This document shows positions 45,101 through 57,291 of a stretch of DNA of 64,000 nucleotides, one piece after another. The notes below the pieces were generated by a model, which saw only the letters and a program-made list of their open reading frames with translations, was not told where the DNA came from and made no database searches. The stretch is from Neopestalotiopsis rosae. Taxonomy: Eukaryota > Ascomycota > Sordariomycetes > Amphisphaeriales > Sporocadaceae. Numbering within the stretch: the first letter of the stretch is position 1; every line of letters starts with the position of its first letter. A program made the position numbers and the translations under genes. Location: NCBI GenBank assembly GCA_023078685.1, contig JALGAS010000002.1:5208001-5272000 (forward strand). Direction: 5' to 3'.

Positions 45101-46912
45101 CGGATCGAACATTACAGCAACGTCCCATTTCACCCGGATAATTGGGGTTTGTATAGCTGCACGGCCAATGCATGTCGACAAACGTCTCTAGAGCAGCAGT
45201 GCATGGCTGCGCATATCTGTCGTCGAGCATTCGCGAGGCTGTACCCAGCATGTTTTGACGGACCGTGTCAAACATGACACAGGATGCTATGATGGGCACC
45301 ATGGCCCGGAAGATCTGCTTTGCATTGTTCTTGATCTTGCCGTTGCTTGTCCGGTCGCGAATGGCGAGAGCCAGATTCAGAATGTTGCCCTCAAAGTTTC
45401 TGGCCACCGGGCTGTGGCGGAGAGTCTCCTTGATAAAGTCAAAGGGCGTGTCGAGATCAGTGGTGAAGTGGTCAAAGGCTGCGTGAAGGTAGAACTGTAG
45501 CTTCTCGGGGGTTGCCAACATGCGCACACGCCTCTTGCGCAAGTGAGACAGCTGAGCCCGGTCTTGAATGATTTCCGCCAGCTTGCCGGCCTGCTCGTTC
45601 ATCAGCATGTACTGGCCCTTGTAGGGAATTCTAATGACCGTGACCGAGGCATAGTAGCACTCTAGCAACTCCTTGGTGCTGGTCACCACTTTGCCGCGCT
45701 TGCGCCACTGCATGGCATAGTCTTGCACAATCGGCTCGCGAGTGACTGCACCGGCAATGTCGTTCATGAGCATCTGGGTGGCAACAACTGGATCCCACTC
45801 CTTCTCCTCAATACCCGGTTCGGTGGCGTTGAGTACAATGACTGCGTGCGGAAGCACTGGCTGATTCAGTGACTTGTCGATCGATGCGGCGCCCCATTTC
45901 AATAGCTTTGGCAATACTGTCGACTCAAACGAGCGAGGACTTCTGAGCACAAAGACCACGACATCAGAAAACGTGTACAGAATGCGCGGGTAGAGCTGTG
46001 CCACGGCAAACTCTCTCTTCTTGGTGTTTGGTGTCTTGGCCCAGCTGATGCGCCGGGATTGGCTCGTCTTGTAGCCACTGGCGAGGTCCTCTGCGCGATG
46101 CTTCAGCTGTTTGGGTAGCATCTCTCCACCATTGAGACCCTCGCAATCACAGAGAAGCAGCGGCTGGCTGGTGTGGATGGTGGCCGGATCTGCATACAAA
46201 TGCACATCTCCAGTTGTTGGAATGTGGTCATGTGTCGAAGAAGTCACTGGGGAATAAAATCTGGATCTGTCCATGGTCGTCATGTCCTGACGGTCTATCA
46301 AAAGTTTGATCACCGTACTCTTACCAGCTCCTATACAGAGGACAAGTGTCAGTCACTATTTTCAACGTGGTGGGTGGACATTTTCATGCGGCCGAGAACG
46401 AGGCTTTGCGTACCAGTTTCTCCAATGAATGAAGCGAGTTGCGGGTGACGCTCGGGGATGTCCTCGCTGGCCGAGTCTGCCATGATGGCCCCAAATCTGC
46501 CATATTCATGGAAGATGGGTTGGCCCGTGGGATCTCGACCAAATCCAAACCACGAGGTGTCTTCATCTTCACGAAGTTCGGCCTCATGTTGTGTTTCCGT
46601 GCGCGTGGGATCCAGAATCTCTCGCATACGGTGCAGCACAAACGGATCAGCCTTCTCGTGCGGCTTGCCGTTCCTAGACACAAGAAACATATAGGGTTAG
46701 CTTTATGATACATGTTGACTGCGTATTAGTACTGCCGCGAGGCAACGAGTGTATACTGACCATCCTACTGAGCCTGGCACATGAAGAATCCATTTCGGCC
46801 AGCAAGTATCGCAAAAGGCAAGATTATTGCACTGGATACAGGTATATGTCCTGTTCTGGGTGGTAGCACAGGTCTGACAAGGCTGCATGGCGGGAGGAGC
46901 TACAGCCGCCAT
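42195..46912 (-). CDS. zinc finger / GBP-like GTPase / RING / patatin-like protein with altered nucleophile
   Basis: Six exons on the minus strand: 46912-46761, 46673-46414, 46330-43370, 43285-43116, 43028-42599 and 42451-42195, joining in phase to 1409 residues. Donors are GTCAGT, GTACGC, GTACGA, GTAAGC and GTGCGT, each paired with an AG acceptor. Domains: (1) CQTC...CIQC...CDTC zinc finger, residues ~11-37. (2) P-loop GTPase with Walker A GETGAGKST at 135-143, formed across an exon junction, and a G3-like CDCEGLNGG at ~198-205, as in GBP/dynamin-like GTPases. (3) RING-like CLCCLRELPECALPCGHVLC, ~639-681. (4) Patatin domain with DGGGIRG at 709-715, FFDLIVGSNTGGIIAIG at ~738-754, and IDGGPRHACP with Asp905. 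Patatins use G-x-S-x-G; here it is G-S-N-T-G with Asn746 (codon 44507-44505) as nucleophile. (5) Acidic, Ser/Pro-rich tail ending FTTRKVISMRM. It resembles fungal proteins labelled calcium-independent phospholipase A2 gamma, but may be catalytically dead. The last intron (42598-42452) is the least certain. Confidence 0.85.
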
Positions 46913-49900
46913 TGTAGAGACTCGCTGGGCATTACAGTATATACCACGGCAGGCAAGAGTCACTACGTATAAGGCAGTCTGTATGGTGGAAGATGGGATG
47001 ATGGGATTATTGTTACGTTTCTTGTACGTAAAGCCACGAGAATCGAGGGAAAGAGATCTGGGGGATCTGCCGGCGCGTCCACTCTTATTTCAGCCGCATA
47101 GTAGGATGGGATGTACAGTAGTACGTAGGACGGCGGGAAGGGAAGGGAAGGGGTGTGGGTGGGATCCTCATCCTGCAGGAGGCCATTCCTGTACCTTGGC
47201 TTTTTAAGCAGGCTGTCTGTCTGTAGTACGAGCTACACACTCTCTGTTCTTACATACATAGATACACCAACCCAACTGACCGTTCGTCCAGCCCGAGCCC
47301 GGTCGAGTCTGTCTGTCTGCCCGACCCTCCTCTGCAAGGAAGTACTGTACTGCACCGTCGACGGAATGGCTCAAGTCACCCCACAAACCAAAACGCGCAC
47401 GACGTCGCCAGCGCCGCCCGCCATGCAGGCTTGGCGCCGTGCAACGGCTGCGTTATCGCCAACCCTGCGCGGGCTGGGAAACCCAGTCAAGCCAAGTTTG
47501 ACCAGTTTGACATGAGCACGGATGGAGGTAAGATCAGCGCAATGACCATGATAACATGATTATGGGTAGGTTATACTGTGTGCAAGGGCAACAAACTGGG
47601 GCTTGGGCTTGGGCAATGGGGGCGGGAAAGGCTCAAGGGTAGGTAGGTAGGTTAGGTAGGTAGTAGTAGAGCAGACGGACAAACAAACAAACATGAGAAG
47701 AACGTACGTATTCATCAAGCAAGTAAGTAATTAATTAGGAGTGGTGCTTTTTGCTACTATCGAAACTAAGCAAATCAAAAACCCCCCGTGCCAGAGGGAT
47801 GGGTTGGCTTTGATTGAGTTTTCCTCCGCATCGCTTGGCTATATGTGATTAGTTGCACCCGCAGCAAAAGCACACATTGGGATCCCCACCGCTACCGCTT
47901 ACTACCGTACATAAGGACCTCTAAAATAAACGACCCAAAGCTGAAATGCAAGGTCCATCGTATGCGAACTTGATGTTATTCCTTTTTTTAAATTCTTGTC
48001 TTTCCCTGGAACTGGGACCGTCTGTTGAGTTCCACGAATTAGCGGCGGCCTTGCCAGGCTGAAGTGCATGATCCTTCAGGAATCACCGCGAGTCGAAAGG
48101 ATTTCTTCAGGGGATCTTCATTTCGAGACCAACAACGGAGATCTCCATAGTACATGGTAACTACAGTGTAAGCGGAAATAATCGAATTGAATTTTAAGAG
48201 ACCTTGACAACGACGGAGGTGCTTCATCGGGAGCTTACCCGATGATTGTCCAGGCCAATCATGGCACAATGCAAGCTCACCGGTGCTCTTCGCCAATACA
48301 AGTATACGCTGAAACAAGACTCCAGTCTGAGCGGAGGGTTCGTGCCAACCAGTATGCAAGTCATCCATACATGGATTTGTAGGGGGCCAGCACTGCATAC
48401 ACATGACATCAAATATGCGTCTTTTGCAGAAACCACAAGATCCAACATGACAATGATCAACCAACGGGAATATTTGGTTTTTTGCGTGTTTCGAACTCGC
48501 CAAAATCAACCCGAGATTCATGATAGCGATTGTGGCGCCGACCCGCGTCCACGGCCAGGTCGCATGAGTTCTAGCCCATCTAAACTTTCTTAAATGTTCT
48601 CGTCCAGCAGCCAGCTATCGTACGAGTACGTACGTACATACTATAATAAACTTGCCTAACACTTTTGTTCTACGATACCCGCACTGCTCAGTCTGCAGAA
48701 TAAGAAATAGTAGAACCAATCTCTTGGATCGGACCCTGTCCGACGTTGGGACGGGGATAAGCGAAGGCGAGGAGCCTCTAGGGAAGTGCTCATCACGATC
48801 TAGAGATTAGCTAGATCTTGTTCTTCATGAACGGAATAACAAGAGGCGACCATGTACTTTGAGAGACAGAAAAAAAGTCCATATTGTCCCTTGCCTGTCT
48901 AGAGCAAATGGATGGAAAGGGGATGGGATGATGGGTAGTTAGTTAGTCGTTGAAGAAGACCCGAGTCAGTGCGCTAGCGGGTGGCGCTAGACTATAGGCG
49001 CTAAACCAGAGAACTGGGTCCTTGGTCGCAGTGGTGCTACCATATGCTACATACTCTTGCAAAGCTACCCAGAGCTACCCTTATTACATTTGCGCGTAGG
49101 TACTATACTCGAGAACTATCGAAGCTGCCGCCCCCGGCCGGATCAGCCACTGCTAAGACTGGCTCGAATGGCCCGTCGATAGCATCCATTCTAGGGAAAT
49201 GGGATGTCGTTGTTACACTTGAGATAGAGAGACGCTTGGGACGGTGTAGGTAGACCAGATCTTGTGCCAAGTAGCGCCCGATGATCTGGAGATCCTCACA
49301 TGGGCATATCGGGGTCTTGAGTCGTTGGTGTGCAAAGGAAAAACGCTTTGAACAATGGAATTCCCGGTTCTGGTTTGTTTCCTCCGCTCTGTGCGTTTGC
49401 ATATGTTGGGAAAAGCAGGGGAGGCATCCGGGGGGCTTTGACTTTGTGTTCGCGTCCACGCCACGTGCGCGAAGCACTGCGTTATCTAGAGGAGGGGAGG
49501 GAAACGCGAGTAAGGGCATCTTCGAGGTAAGGAGACAGCTAGAAGAAGGATTACTGCGTACTATCATGGGTGAATTAAAACCCGGGTTCAAGCTCAAATC
49601 CATAATCGCCATGAAGCTGTCCACAGAACACAGCAGCTTTCAAAGTAGCTAACAAATGCTCTTTTGCTATATACTGTTCAGTGTTCATAAACCTTGCGGT
49701 ATGTGGCCGCCAGCATAGAGGAAATGGCAACGCACCGCCACAGAATTGAAGATGTGGAAAGCTCGAGCCACATGTGGCTTGGTTAGCTCATTGTATGTGC
49801 CCAACTGCGAGAGGATGAAGTCATTGCAACCTGGGTACCTCAGGTGCAAAACATCAAGAAATTGTTGGTGCTGTCGCAACAAGCTTTGAGCGCAGTCAAC

Positions 49901-50098
49901 ATCCGTCCTCAGCAGCATCGCTACAGTTTCTTTGTTGCTGCAAACCATCGCCGGAATAATATCATCAACTATCTCAAACGATTATGGCAGCATTATAGCG
50001 CCTTGAAATTATTGTCTTGCGTAGTCTCGTAAACTCGATTCTACCATTATCTCCATCCCATCACCCCACCACATCTGCGAACGTCGAAATACCCCGCC
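46913..50098. other. 3.2-kb divergent spacer
   Basis: It separates the starts of the GTPase-patatin gene (minus) and palA (plus), so both promoters lie here. TAGGTAGG words cluster near 47640-47670. Open frames at 48039-48521 and 49103-49624 (minus) and 48246-48593 (plus) have no recognisable domain and conflict with one another. An ATG frame at 47367 (about 49 codons, start MAQVTPQTKTRTTSPAP) is too short to call. No RNA gene was recognised. Confidence 0.5.
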
Positions 50099-52740
50099 AT
50101 GCAGAACAGCGTTCTCTCGATCCCCTTTCGCAAGGGCACGCAGATGTCGCTGTCCACTGCGGTGCGACAGTACATTTCTACCAAATATGATCAGCACCCC
50201 GACATGTTCCGTCAAGACCTCGAGGTCATAGACTCGTTGCGCCGCGATGCTGTCAACGTCCGCGAGGCCCACGCCAGCGGCATCAAGAAGCTCCAGGCCT
50301 ACGCTGCCCAGCTGGTCTGGATAAGCGGCAAATTTCCCATCGATATAGGCGCCGATTTCACCTGGTATCCTTCGCTGGGCTATAATACCGAACGTCCGAC
50401 CGTCCTCAATAACCTCAAGTTCGAGCTTGCCAATATTCTGTACAATCTCGCCGCCTTGTACTCCCAACTCGCCGTGACAAGCAACAGGAACGATACCGAA
50501 GGTCTCAAGAATGCGGCGAGCTACTTCAACCAGGCTGCCGGAGTGCTCAAGCACGTCAAGGACGAGATCATACCAGAGCTCCGCACTGATCCCCCCGACG
50601 ACATGGACGAGCACACTCTCGAGTCACTGCTGCAGCTCCAGCTATCTCAAAGCCAGGAATGCTATTGGCAAAAGGCCGCCATGGACGGCTACAAAGATGC
50701 CTCCATAGCTAAACTTGCAGCACGGGTCAGTGACCTCTATAACTCGGCTGGGGAGGCTGCCATGCGCTCAGAGGCGATTAGTAGCAGCTGGATCCACCAC
50801 ATGAGCGCCAAACATCATCACTTTGCCGCCGCTGCTCAGTATCGGGCTGCATGTGACTGCCTCGAGAAGCGCAAGTATGGAGAAGAGGTTGCAAGATTGC
50901 AAGACGCAGTTGCTTGTGTTAATGAGGGTTTGAAAGAGAGCAGAGGCGGCTATCTCAACAAGATTGTCGTCAATGACCTGAATGGTCTAAAGAGGCGTGT
51001 GGAAGAAGATCTCAAGAGGGCAGAGAAGGACAACGACCTGATCTACCTTAGTGCGTTTCTGCCCCAAGACCATGGGTAAACCTGATTGCTAATGACTATG
51101 CAGATATTGTACCAGCCAAGTCCGAACTCAAAGTCCTTGACAGGGCAAATATGGCCATTGCTCGAGTACCCCCACAAGTATCAGCGCCTATAGATCACTT
51201 GACTGAAAAGGGAGAATTTGGCCCGGCCCTGTTCACCAAGCTCGTGCCGTACTCGGTTCACATTGCCGTGTCCATCTACGAGGAGCGCCGGGACCGTCTC
51301 GTGAATCAAAAGGTTATTGCAGAGCTAGAGACACTAAATGAGAGAATTCATGAAATTCTCTCGGAACTGAATCTCCCCGGCTCAATACAAGCTTTTGAAA
51401 AACCCTTGGGGCTCCCGGGCACTCTGGTTCAGCACGCCGAGGAGATTAGACAAGCTGATGCGCTTAGCCGCTTGCAACGCAGCTTTATGGACATAGATAA
51501 GCTGCGAACAAGTGACTTGAGCATCTTCGAAGAGGGTAAAGAACTATTAGAAGCTGAAGAAGAGGAAGATAACCATCTGAGACGACGATACGGCACTGAA
51601 CGATGGAATCGCCACGAAAGCCGCTCTGAGCCTATCCAAGGCGCAAAATTATGGAATCAGGTCAAGGACGCAGGCACGTGGTTCGAAACCAGTGCAAGTA
51701 GCGATGCCGTGGTGCGTGAGAAATTCTATGCTGCAGAGCCGCTCCTTGCTGTGCTTGTGGGACCCGACCGGGGTATCATGGATTTCGTCCCTTCTTCGAG
51801 GCGAACTGAGATTCCCGAAACTTTGAGACCCGCGATTGGCCGGCTCAGAAGCGCCTACAACGATGTGACACGACTTGAGAGTCGCCGCCGCCGCAAAGCT
51901 GAAGCACTCCGAGAAAAGGCCAAGAGTGATGATATCAAGACAGATATCCTGAGCGAGGCAGCACGACTCGAGCGCAACCAGAGCGTTGCCACGGCTATTG
52001 TTCCAGCTCATTTCGAAGAATTCTTCGAAAAACGGCTGGATCTACTTTACGAACCAGAACTGGAGCTGGTTCAAAAGGAGGCTACAGAACAAGAGAAACT
52101 ACTATCTGACCTCATCCGCGTGAATCGCGACTTTGAGAGCCAAAAGAAGGTCGTTGGAGACAAAGGCAACCGGGAGCGGGAGCAGGCCCTGCAGAAGCTC
52201 GAAAACGCCTACTACAAATACAAGGAACTGGTCAGTAATGTCGAGGTTGGACGCAAATTCTATAATGACCTGAGTCGCATCGTGGGTAATTTCCGCGATG
52301 GGGCTAGGAGCTGGGTCACAGAGAGAAGACGCGAGGCTCGCATGCTCGAGGACGAGCTGGCAATGCCGCCACTTCAAAACCTCAACTTGAACCAGAACCA
52401 GAATCAAGAACAAGCCAACCAACAGAGCTACAATGCGGCGCAGAACCAGAGTCCTCAGCAGCATGCATCGCCGGCTTACTTTAGTCCACCACGGCAGCCT
52501 CAGCAGCCAGCCAGGCAATCCGTCCACAGTCCAGCGGAAGCCCGAATTCAGAGCTGGGCGCCTGCTGCGGAGACTGTCGCGCCCCAGCCACAACAGCCGA
52601 GAGCTAATCCAATGCAATCCATGTGGGATCCAAGCATGGGCATCAAGTTTGGAGGCCCGCCAGCAGGCAATGCATCGGCCGGCAACAAACCTCCACAAAC
52701 TGGTCCCTGGGATCCCAAGAGCGGGATTCGCTTTGGTTGA
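50099..52740 (+). CDS. palA: pH-response regulator PalA/Rim20 (BRO1-domain ESCRT-associated scaffold)
   Basis: Two exons, 50099-51050 and 51104-52740, encoding 862 residues. The 53-bp intron begins GTGCGT, has branch GCTAATGAC and ends TGCAG; splicing gives DLIYLNIVPAKSELKVLD. The BRO1 domain covers residues ~3-370, from VLSIPFRKGTQMSLSTAVRQ through QYISTKYDQHPDMFRQDLEV and FTWYPSLGYNTERPTVLNNL. A V-shaped coiled-coil domain follows to ~720, then a Gln/Asn/Pro-rich tail. In Aspergillus PalA binds YPxL/I motifs of PacC and ESCRT-III at endosomal membranes so that PacC can be cleaved at alkaline pH. The alternative is the related vacuolar sorting protein Bro1. The ending PWDPKSGIRFG and an earlier copy WDPSMGIKFGG are of the PalA/Rim20 type and favour the first. 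The start follows the usual ATG context ccgccATGC. Confidence 0.93.
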
Positions 52741-54209
52741 GAGATACAAGATAGCAGCTAGCCATTATAATTGGATAAAACTTTACTTTTAAAAGGGAAT
52801 AAAGATACACATCCTTGGAAAGATTATATGATGATACGGCAATTTTAGCTCCGCAGACTTTAAGATACTCGGTGACTATGGCTAGCCATTCACGTGTGCC
52901 CCCAATGTGACCACATCAGTAAGTGTCCCTTTGCTCAGTTGAACGACTCATGCTGTAATCCTGGGTATATCGAATACCGACCAGTCGATAGCGGAGATGA
53001 CATTTCGGTCGAGCACCACCCTCTGAGCGGCGTAGCCCTGGGGAGTTTTGAAATGCTTCACTTTAGCCCCCAAGTCTGCGCCGTGCTTGATGAGCTGCAA
53101 GGTAATCTCCCCCTCCCATCGTAACACTTTTTGCTCTGCCCGTTGCCATTCGACAGCATAATTGCATACCGGCTGCCTTTACCACGATTACGTCGACAAA
53201 GGTGAGCGATGCAGCAGCGATCAGCGGCCCCTACCCTGCCGGCGAAGTTGTAGTATAATTTGTGGCTTTGGCTGTGTTATGATAGCAGATATCTGGGAAA
53301 CGTCATTCTTGTTCATGTCAGGTACGAGTCAGATCGCCCTGAAATAAATAAGGCAAGCTAGAACAGAAGTCCACGATGGTCATTCCAGGGGGCGCATGGG
53401 ATTCATGCTGGCTGCATCGCGGCAGATTGAAGCAAATTATTGTGTCGGGCTTGGATATACTTTCGAGGGCTGGCATACCTTTTGGGTATACCAACCCGTT
53501 CTTTACTGCCGCCTAGGTTTCTGCCTAGACACTCACCTTAGGCACCTTGTCATATGTAACGATTTTCAGCGCACCGCCTTGCAAGGCTGTGCCCATAGAT
53601 GCAGATCATTGTGAGAACTGCCGAGAGGCAGGCTTTCAGGAACCCTAAAGCAGTTGCCAAGATCTACGTCCCCGTTCAACGTGCCCAATCAGGAAGCAGA
53701 AGTCAGACCTTGCTGATATACCAGGTACTGCAGCGACTCAATCCCTGCTATACAATTTTATTCCATCAGTGGTATACGATAAATTACTCGCATGATTCGC
53801 TGGGCGGAGCACTTGAACATTGCCTGGGCACATTCACCGAAACCGAGGGAGCAATGTCTTTTATTCTTACTTTCCAATCGTTTGGCATAAAATATACTTC
53901 CATCTAAAGATTCTGTCCATACGCTGTAGCATAGCTGAGGCTGCTGGTATGCAACAGCCTTGGGGCCGTTCACTTTCTGCCACTCGCGTCGGGCAACGAC
54001 AACCCCTATCTCGTGCAGGTGGATGGCCAAGTCCAGCGGTATTTCTCTTCAGCAGTTTGTAAGCTATATATACAGGCTCATCGGTCGCGATAAACGACAC
54101 ATATCCTAGAAGCCATGATATATATCATTGAAGTATCGGTCTGACGAATATCTGATGCTTCGAGTTTGGCAGTGATCGTTGCCACTTTACTTCCAGCGCA
54201 TATGTCGTC
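52741..54209. other. spacer with possible minus-strand gene remnant
   Basis: 1.47 kb between palA and the membrane-protein gene. The left ~150 bases are AT-rich palA 3' sequence. The minus strand between about 52948 and 53325 has coding-like ankyrin-type pieces, listed separately. From 53330 to 54209 minus-strand frames contain further protein-like fragments (53758-54030, for example) that could not be joined into a gene. The last ~100 bases are the promoter of the membrane-protein gene. Confidence 0.4.
52948..53325 (-). pseudogene. possible ankyrin-repeat gene fragment
   Basis: On the minus strand, 53178-52948 reads without a stop and contains ITLQLIKHGADLGAKVKHFK, then the TPQGYAAQ motif; LIKHGAD is the typical end of an ankyrin repeat. 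Just upstream, 53327-53235 reads NDVSQISAIITQPKPQIILQ, which resembles another repeat helix pair. It is bordered by a GTAGGG donor-like word at 53234, and a TTTATTTCAG acceptor-like word lies further upstream. The two pieces could not be joined in phase with good splice signals. It is either a small gene with an intron placed differently, or a decayed one. Nothing known in the neighbourhood depends on it. Confidence 0.28.
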
Positions 54210-54213
54210 ATGA
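54202..54213 (+). promoter_or_regulatory. minimal upstream ORF overlapping a start codon
   Basis: ATG TCG TCA TGA: a three-codon upstream frame whose stop codon overlaps the ATG of the membrane-protein gene at 54210 (the sequence TCATGA). If transcribed, it could damp initiation or allow termination-reinitiation at 54210. It is only a sequence observation. Confidence 0.4.
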
Positions 54214-56679
54214 CCACTCCGAATGAAACAGCTTGGTCCACAGCCGACGCGATATTGCCATACAGAATCTACCTTGGAATATGGACGAACTGGTCACGAG
54301 GCGCTGTGCTGGGACAGACCCTCACCGTCACACGGCGTAATGGTGACCTTCTCATTGCCTTCACCGCTTTCTTCATTGCCTTTGTGGGATCCCGGTTCTG
54401 GCGTATTGTGTCTTTAGTCTTACACCGAAGCTATTCTACCGCTCAGCCCAGCAGCGCCGTTCACCACCAGCGCCAGATCATCCTCCGGAACACCGACTCG
54501 GCCGACGCGGGTCTCTTGAAGCTGGTACAGCTGTGTTGGGCGTGGCGCCGGCACATGACAGCTCGCGCTCTGATGAGACTTGTGCCCGCTGTACTAATGG
54601 CTCTATTCTGTGTAGCTGCTTTCACCGTCGCTAGTGGATACTCATCCCAAATCACATCCTCTGCAGGGATCGAGGTGCTTGTCGACGGCACGAACTGTGG
54701 GTTTCTTACCTCTAGCGACTACAACAATATCGATGTTGAGAGTGCTCTAAATCGCGAGCTCGCCAACGCGCTGAACTATGCCCAGCAGTGCTACAACACA
54801 GATACTCCCGGGCTTGCCGACTGCGAAAACTTTGTCACGTCGCGGATTCCAATGTTCGTCGACAATCAGGCACCGTGCCCGTTCCCGGGTCCAGTCTGCA
54901 GAACCAACACCTCCAATCTTCTGCTGGACACGGGGTTCATCAACAGCCATGACCATCTCGGCATCAATGCCCCCGCCGACGAGCGGCTCTTCTTACGAGC
55001 CGTCCTGCATTGTGCTCCTCTCGTCACAACAGGATTCTCTCAGAATTACACAGGCCGGTATCGCAACCACACCTTATACAACTATGGACCCTCTGGGCCT
55101 TCGATTGGGTCCTTGAATTTTACATACATGGCAAGAAGCCTGGAATCTCAGTACAGCTTCGATAGCGGGGAGGTTCCAAATACCGATTACTTACTCGTGT
55201 GCGTTAGTCCTTGATTCCACCGAACCCAAACTCTTGCTCCTACTAACCTTGTAAGTCCAGCGCCCTTGGCTGCATGCCGCAGGATGGGGGCTTCTATTCG
55301 AAACGCACGTCCTTTGTACCGCGATCTGAGCTGTTGCGAATGGACGCTGATACCGTGCTCATATTCCTCAACGGTAACGGAGTCGTGTACGAAGCACCCA
55401 TGGACGATGACTGGTACCGCGGTACGCACCCGTTCCGCAATCTGACCGGAATAGGGACAGACAACTTTCTGCAGACTTTCCGGCCCGAGGATGCTGCGTC
55501 GCCCATGGGGTGCATTCAACAGTTCCAGCTTTGCCTCGCCGATGAAACATCGTGCGGACCCCTGGCTGCATCTTATGATGCGTCCGCCCAGGCCTTCGAG
55601 TCGATCGGCCTTAGCAAAAGCGAGGCTTACGATTATACATTCTCGGCTGTAGGCGAAACGAAAAATTCGACTGCCAGCCGACTACAGTGGCTCATCTCAT
55701 TGGTACAAGGCTAACTTGATATCAGGTCCATGCTCGCAGCCTCCGGCTCCCAGGCGCTTGCTTCCCGGGCAAGACTGACGGGCGGGCTGCAAGCCCCTCT
55801 GCCCCTGGACCAGTGGAAAATGGACATCCAGCATACCTGGGCTACTACGTTCGCATTATTGCAGGCAGAAGTTGTCCAGGTCGCCTACGGTACAACCGAT
55901 CCGGATCTGGTTAAGTACAAGGCGGGCCCGAGCGATGCAGCGCAAGCCAGTATCTGCAGTAATCAAGTATCGTCCCTATGCCAACACCTTTCTAGCATGC
56001 AAAGAGGCTAATAATATAACAGAAGATTCGCAGTACGGTATATGCCTCATTCAATTTTTTTGCACTTCTTCTTACTTACATCCTCGGCCTTGCGATCGTA
56101 AGCGTGTCGTTTGCCCTCGAGCCCATACTTGGGCTTCTGCAGAGACGGGCTAGATATCAGAGCTATGCGAATCTCGAATGGATCACAAATGCTACCCTGC
56201 AGACCCATCGTCTAGCTCATGAGAACGCCTGCGACGGCGAGTCCATTTGGTCGCACTGTGTCGATACAATACCCACAGCATCAGCCGAACTGATCCTGGC
56301 GCCTTTGGATATAAGCAAGATTGACCATCCAAGGCTGGCCAAATCGAGTGGCGTCACATCACCGACTCCGTCGGCACACGCAAGCCTCCTCGATGGATCA
56401 GAAAGACCTCAGTCGGCACGCGCTGGCATGCCTTCCGAGCCGGGAGCTTCATCGGAAAGTTCAGGGCCTTTGCCAAGTTCTAATTCTGCCACGAGGCCTG
56501 CCAGCCCTACAGAGATGTCGAGAGTGGCAGAGACTCATCATCCCCTGGAGAGTCCCAGTCTATCTGAAGACTGTCTGCAAGCCGACAATGAAGCAGCATC
56601 GTCAAACTTGAGGAATCATTTGGCTGACGACTCCTCTCCCGGCTCACATGCCGAGCACATTGGGGTCGCCGTGGCGTGA
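54210..56679 (+). CDS. fungal multi-span membrane protein of unknown function
   Basis: Preferred exons: 54210-55198, 55261-55702, 55754-55966 and 56023-56679, 766 residues. Intron 1 (GTGCGT...GTCCAG, branch TACTAAC) and intron 3 (GTATCG...TAACAG, branch GGCTAAT) are convincing. Intron 2 is not: the 51-bp choice keeps the frame, while a 39-bp choice (55687-55725) would place the branch word CTAAC better and keep SMLAASGSQ. Hydrophobic spans are at residues ~47-70 (LLIAFTAFFIAFVGSRFW), ~127-147 (LVPAVLMALFCVAAFTVASG) and, after a large Cys/Asn-glycosylation-rich loop, FFALLLTYILGLAIVSVSFA. The C-terminal ~160 residues are Ser/Pro-rich and cytosolic-looking. The pattern matches a fungal family of surface membrane proteins that databases often mislabel as cytochrome P450; there is no heme motif here. 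Role unknown. Confidence 0.75.
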
Positions 56680-57291
56680 TCTTCGTTTGAAACAAGACGT
56701 TCTACCAAAAGATCATTCCGAGAAAGGGCAATGAGTATTACCACTACTCAGGAGGGATTCGATGATATATTCCTGTTTGATTTTCTTTTCACTTTCGGGT
56801 CACGGTTACTTTTGGCTAAAAAACAAATAAGAAAACAAAATTGCACGGATGTTAGTACAGCATCGAATGGTGCACAAACCTAGCTTTCATAACGTATATT
56901 GGATCGGTATAATATAAGCAATGGATTTATTCATTTTGAAAATACCCCAAAAACAAGACGTAGCTACCCTATTCTTATATTCTTTTTGGGGGTGGGGTGT
57001 CCTGCTGCATACACATGTAAGGGACTATTACAAGACAAGATACGGCGTTAAAGTCCCGTTACTCCCGGTGCCAGACCGGGTTTAAAGTCCAATACATATA
57101 CCCGGTTGCCCGTCTGCGGCTCCGAACGCCAAGGATTTATGACCTTGCTCCCTCTCAACGTCACTTGATGATCTCATCTCACGAATTATCAGCCTTGTTG
57201 CCCTTTGTTTGATCAGAACTGCTCTTGAAACAACAGATACTTGACGATTTCTTACATATTCTATCGGCAATCTGCAGCTTCCAGAAAAACC
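56680..57291. other. short AT-rich intergenic region
   Basis: About 600 bp, AT-rich between 56750 and 56960, separating two plus-strand genes. It should hold the 3' end of the membrane-protein transcript and the promoter of the PEBP gene. No gene was seen. Confidence 0.5.

Noticed and set aside
48039..48521. 160-codon minus-strand frame in the divergent spacer
   Set aside because: Cys/Trp-rich without an ordered zinc-finger spacing, contradicted by overlapping frames on both strands.
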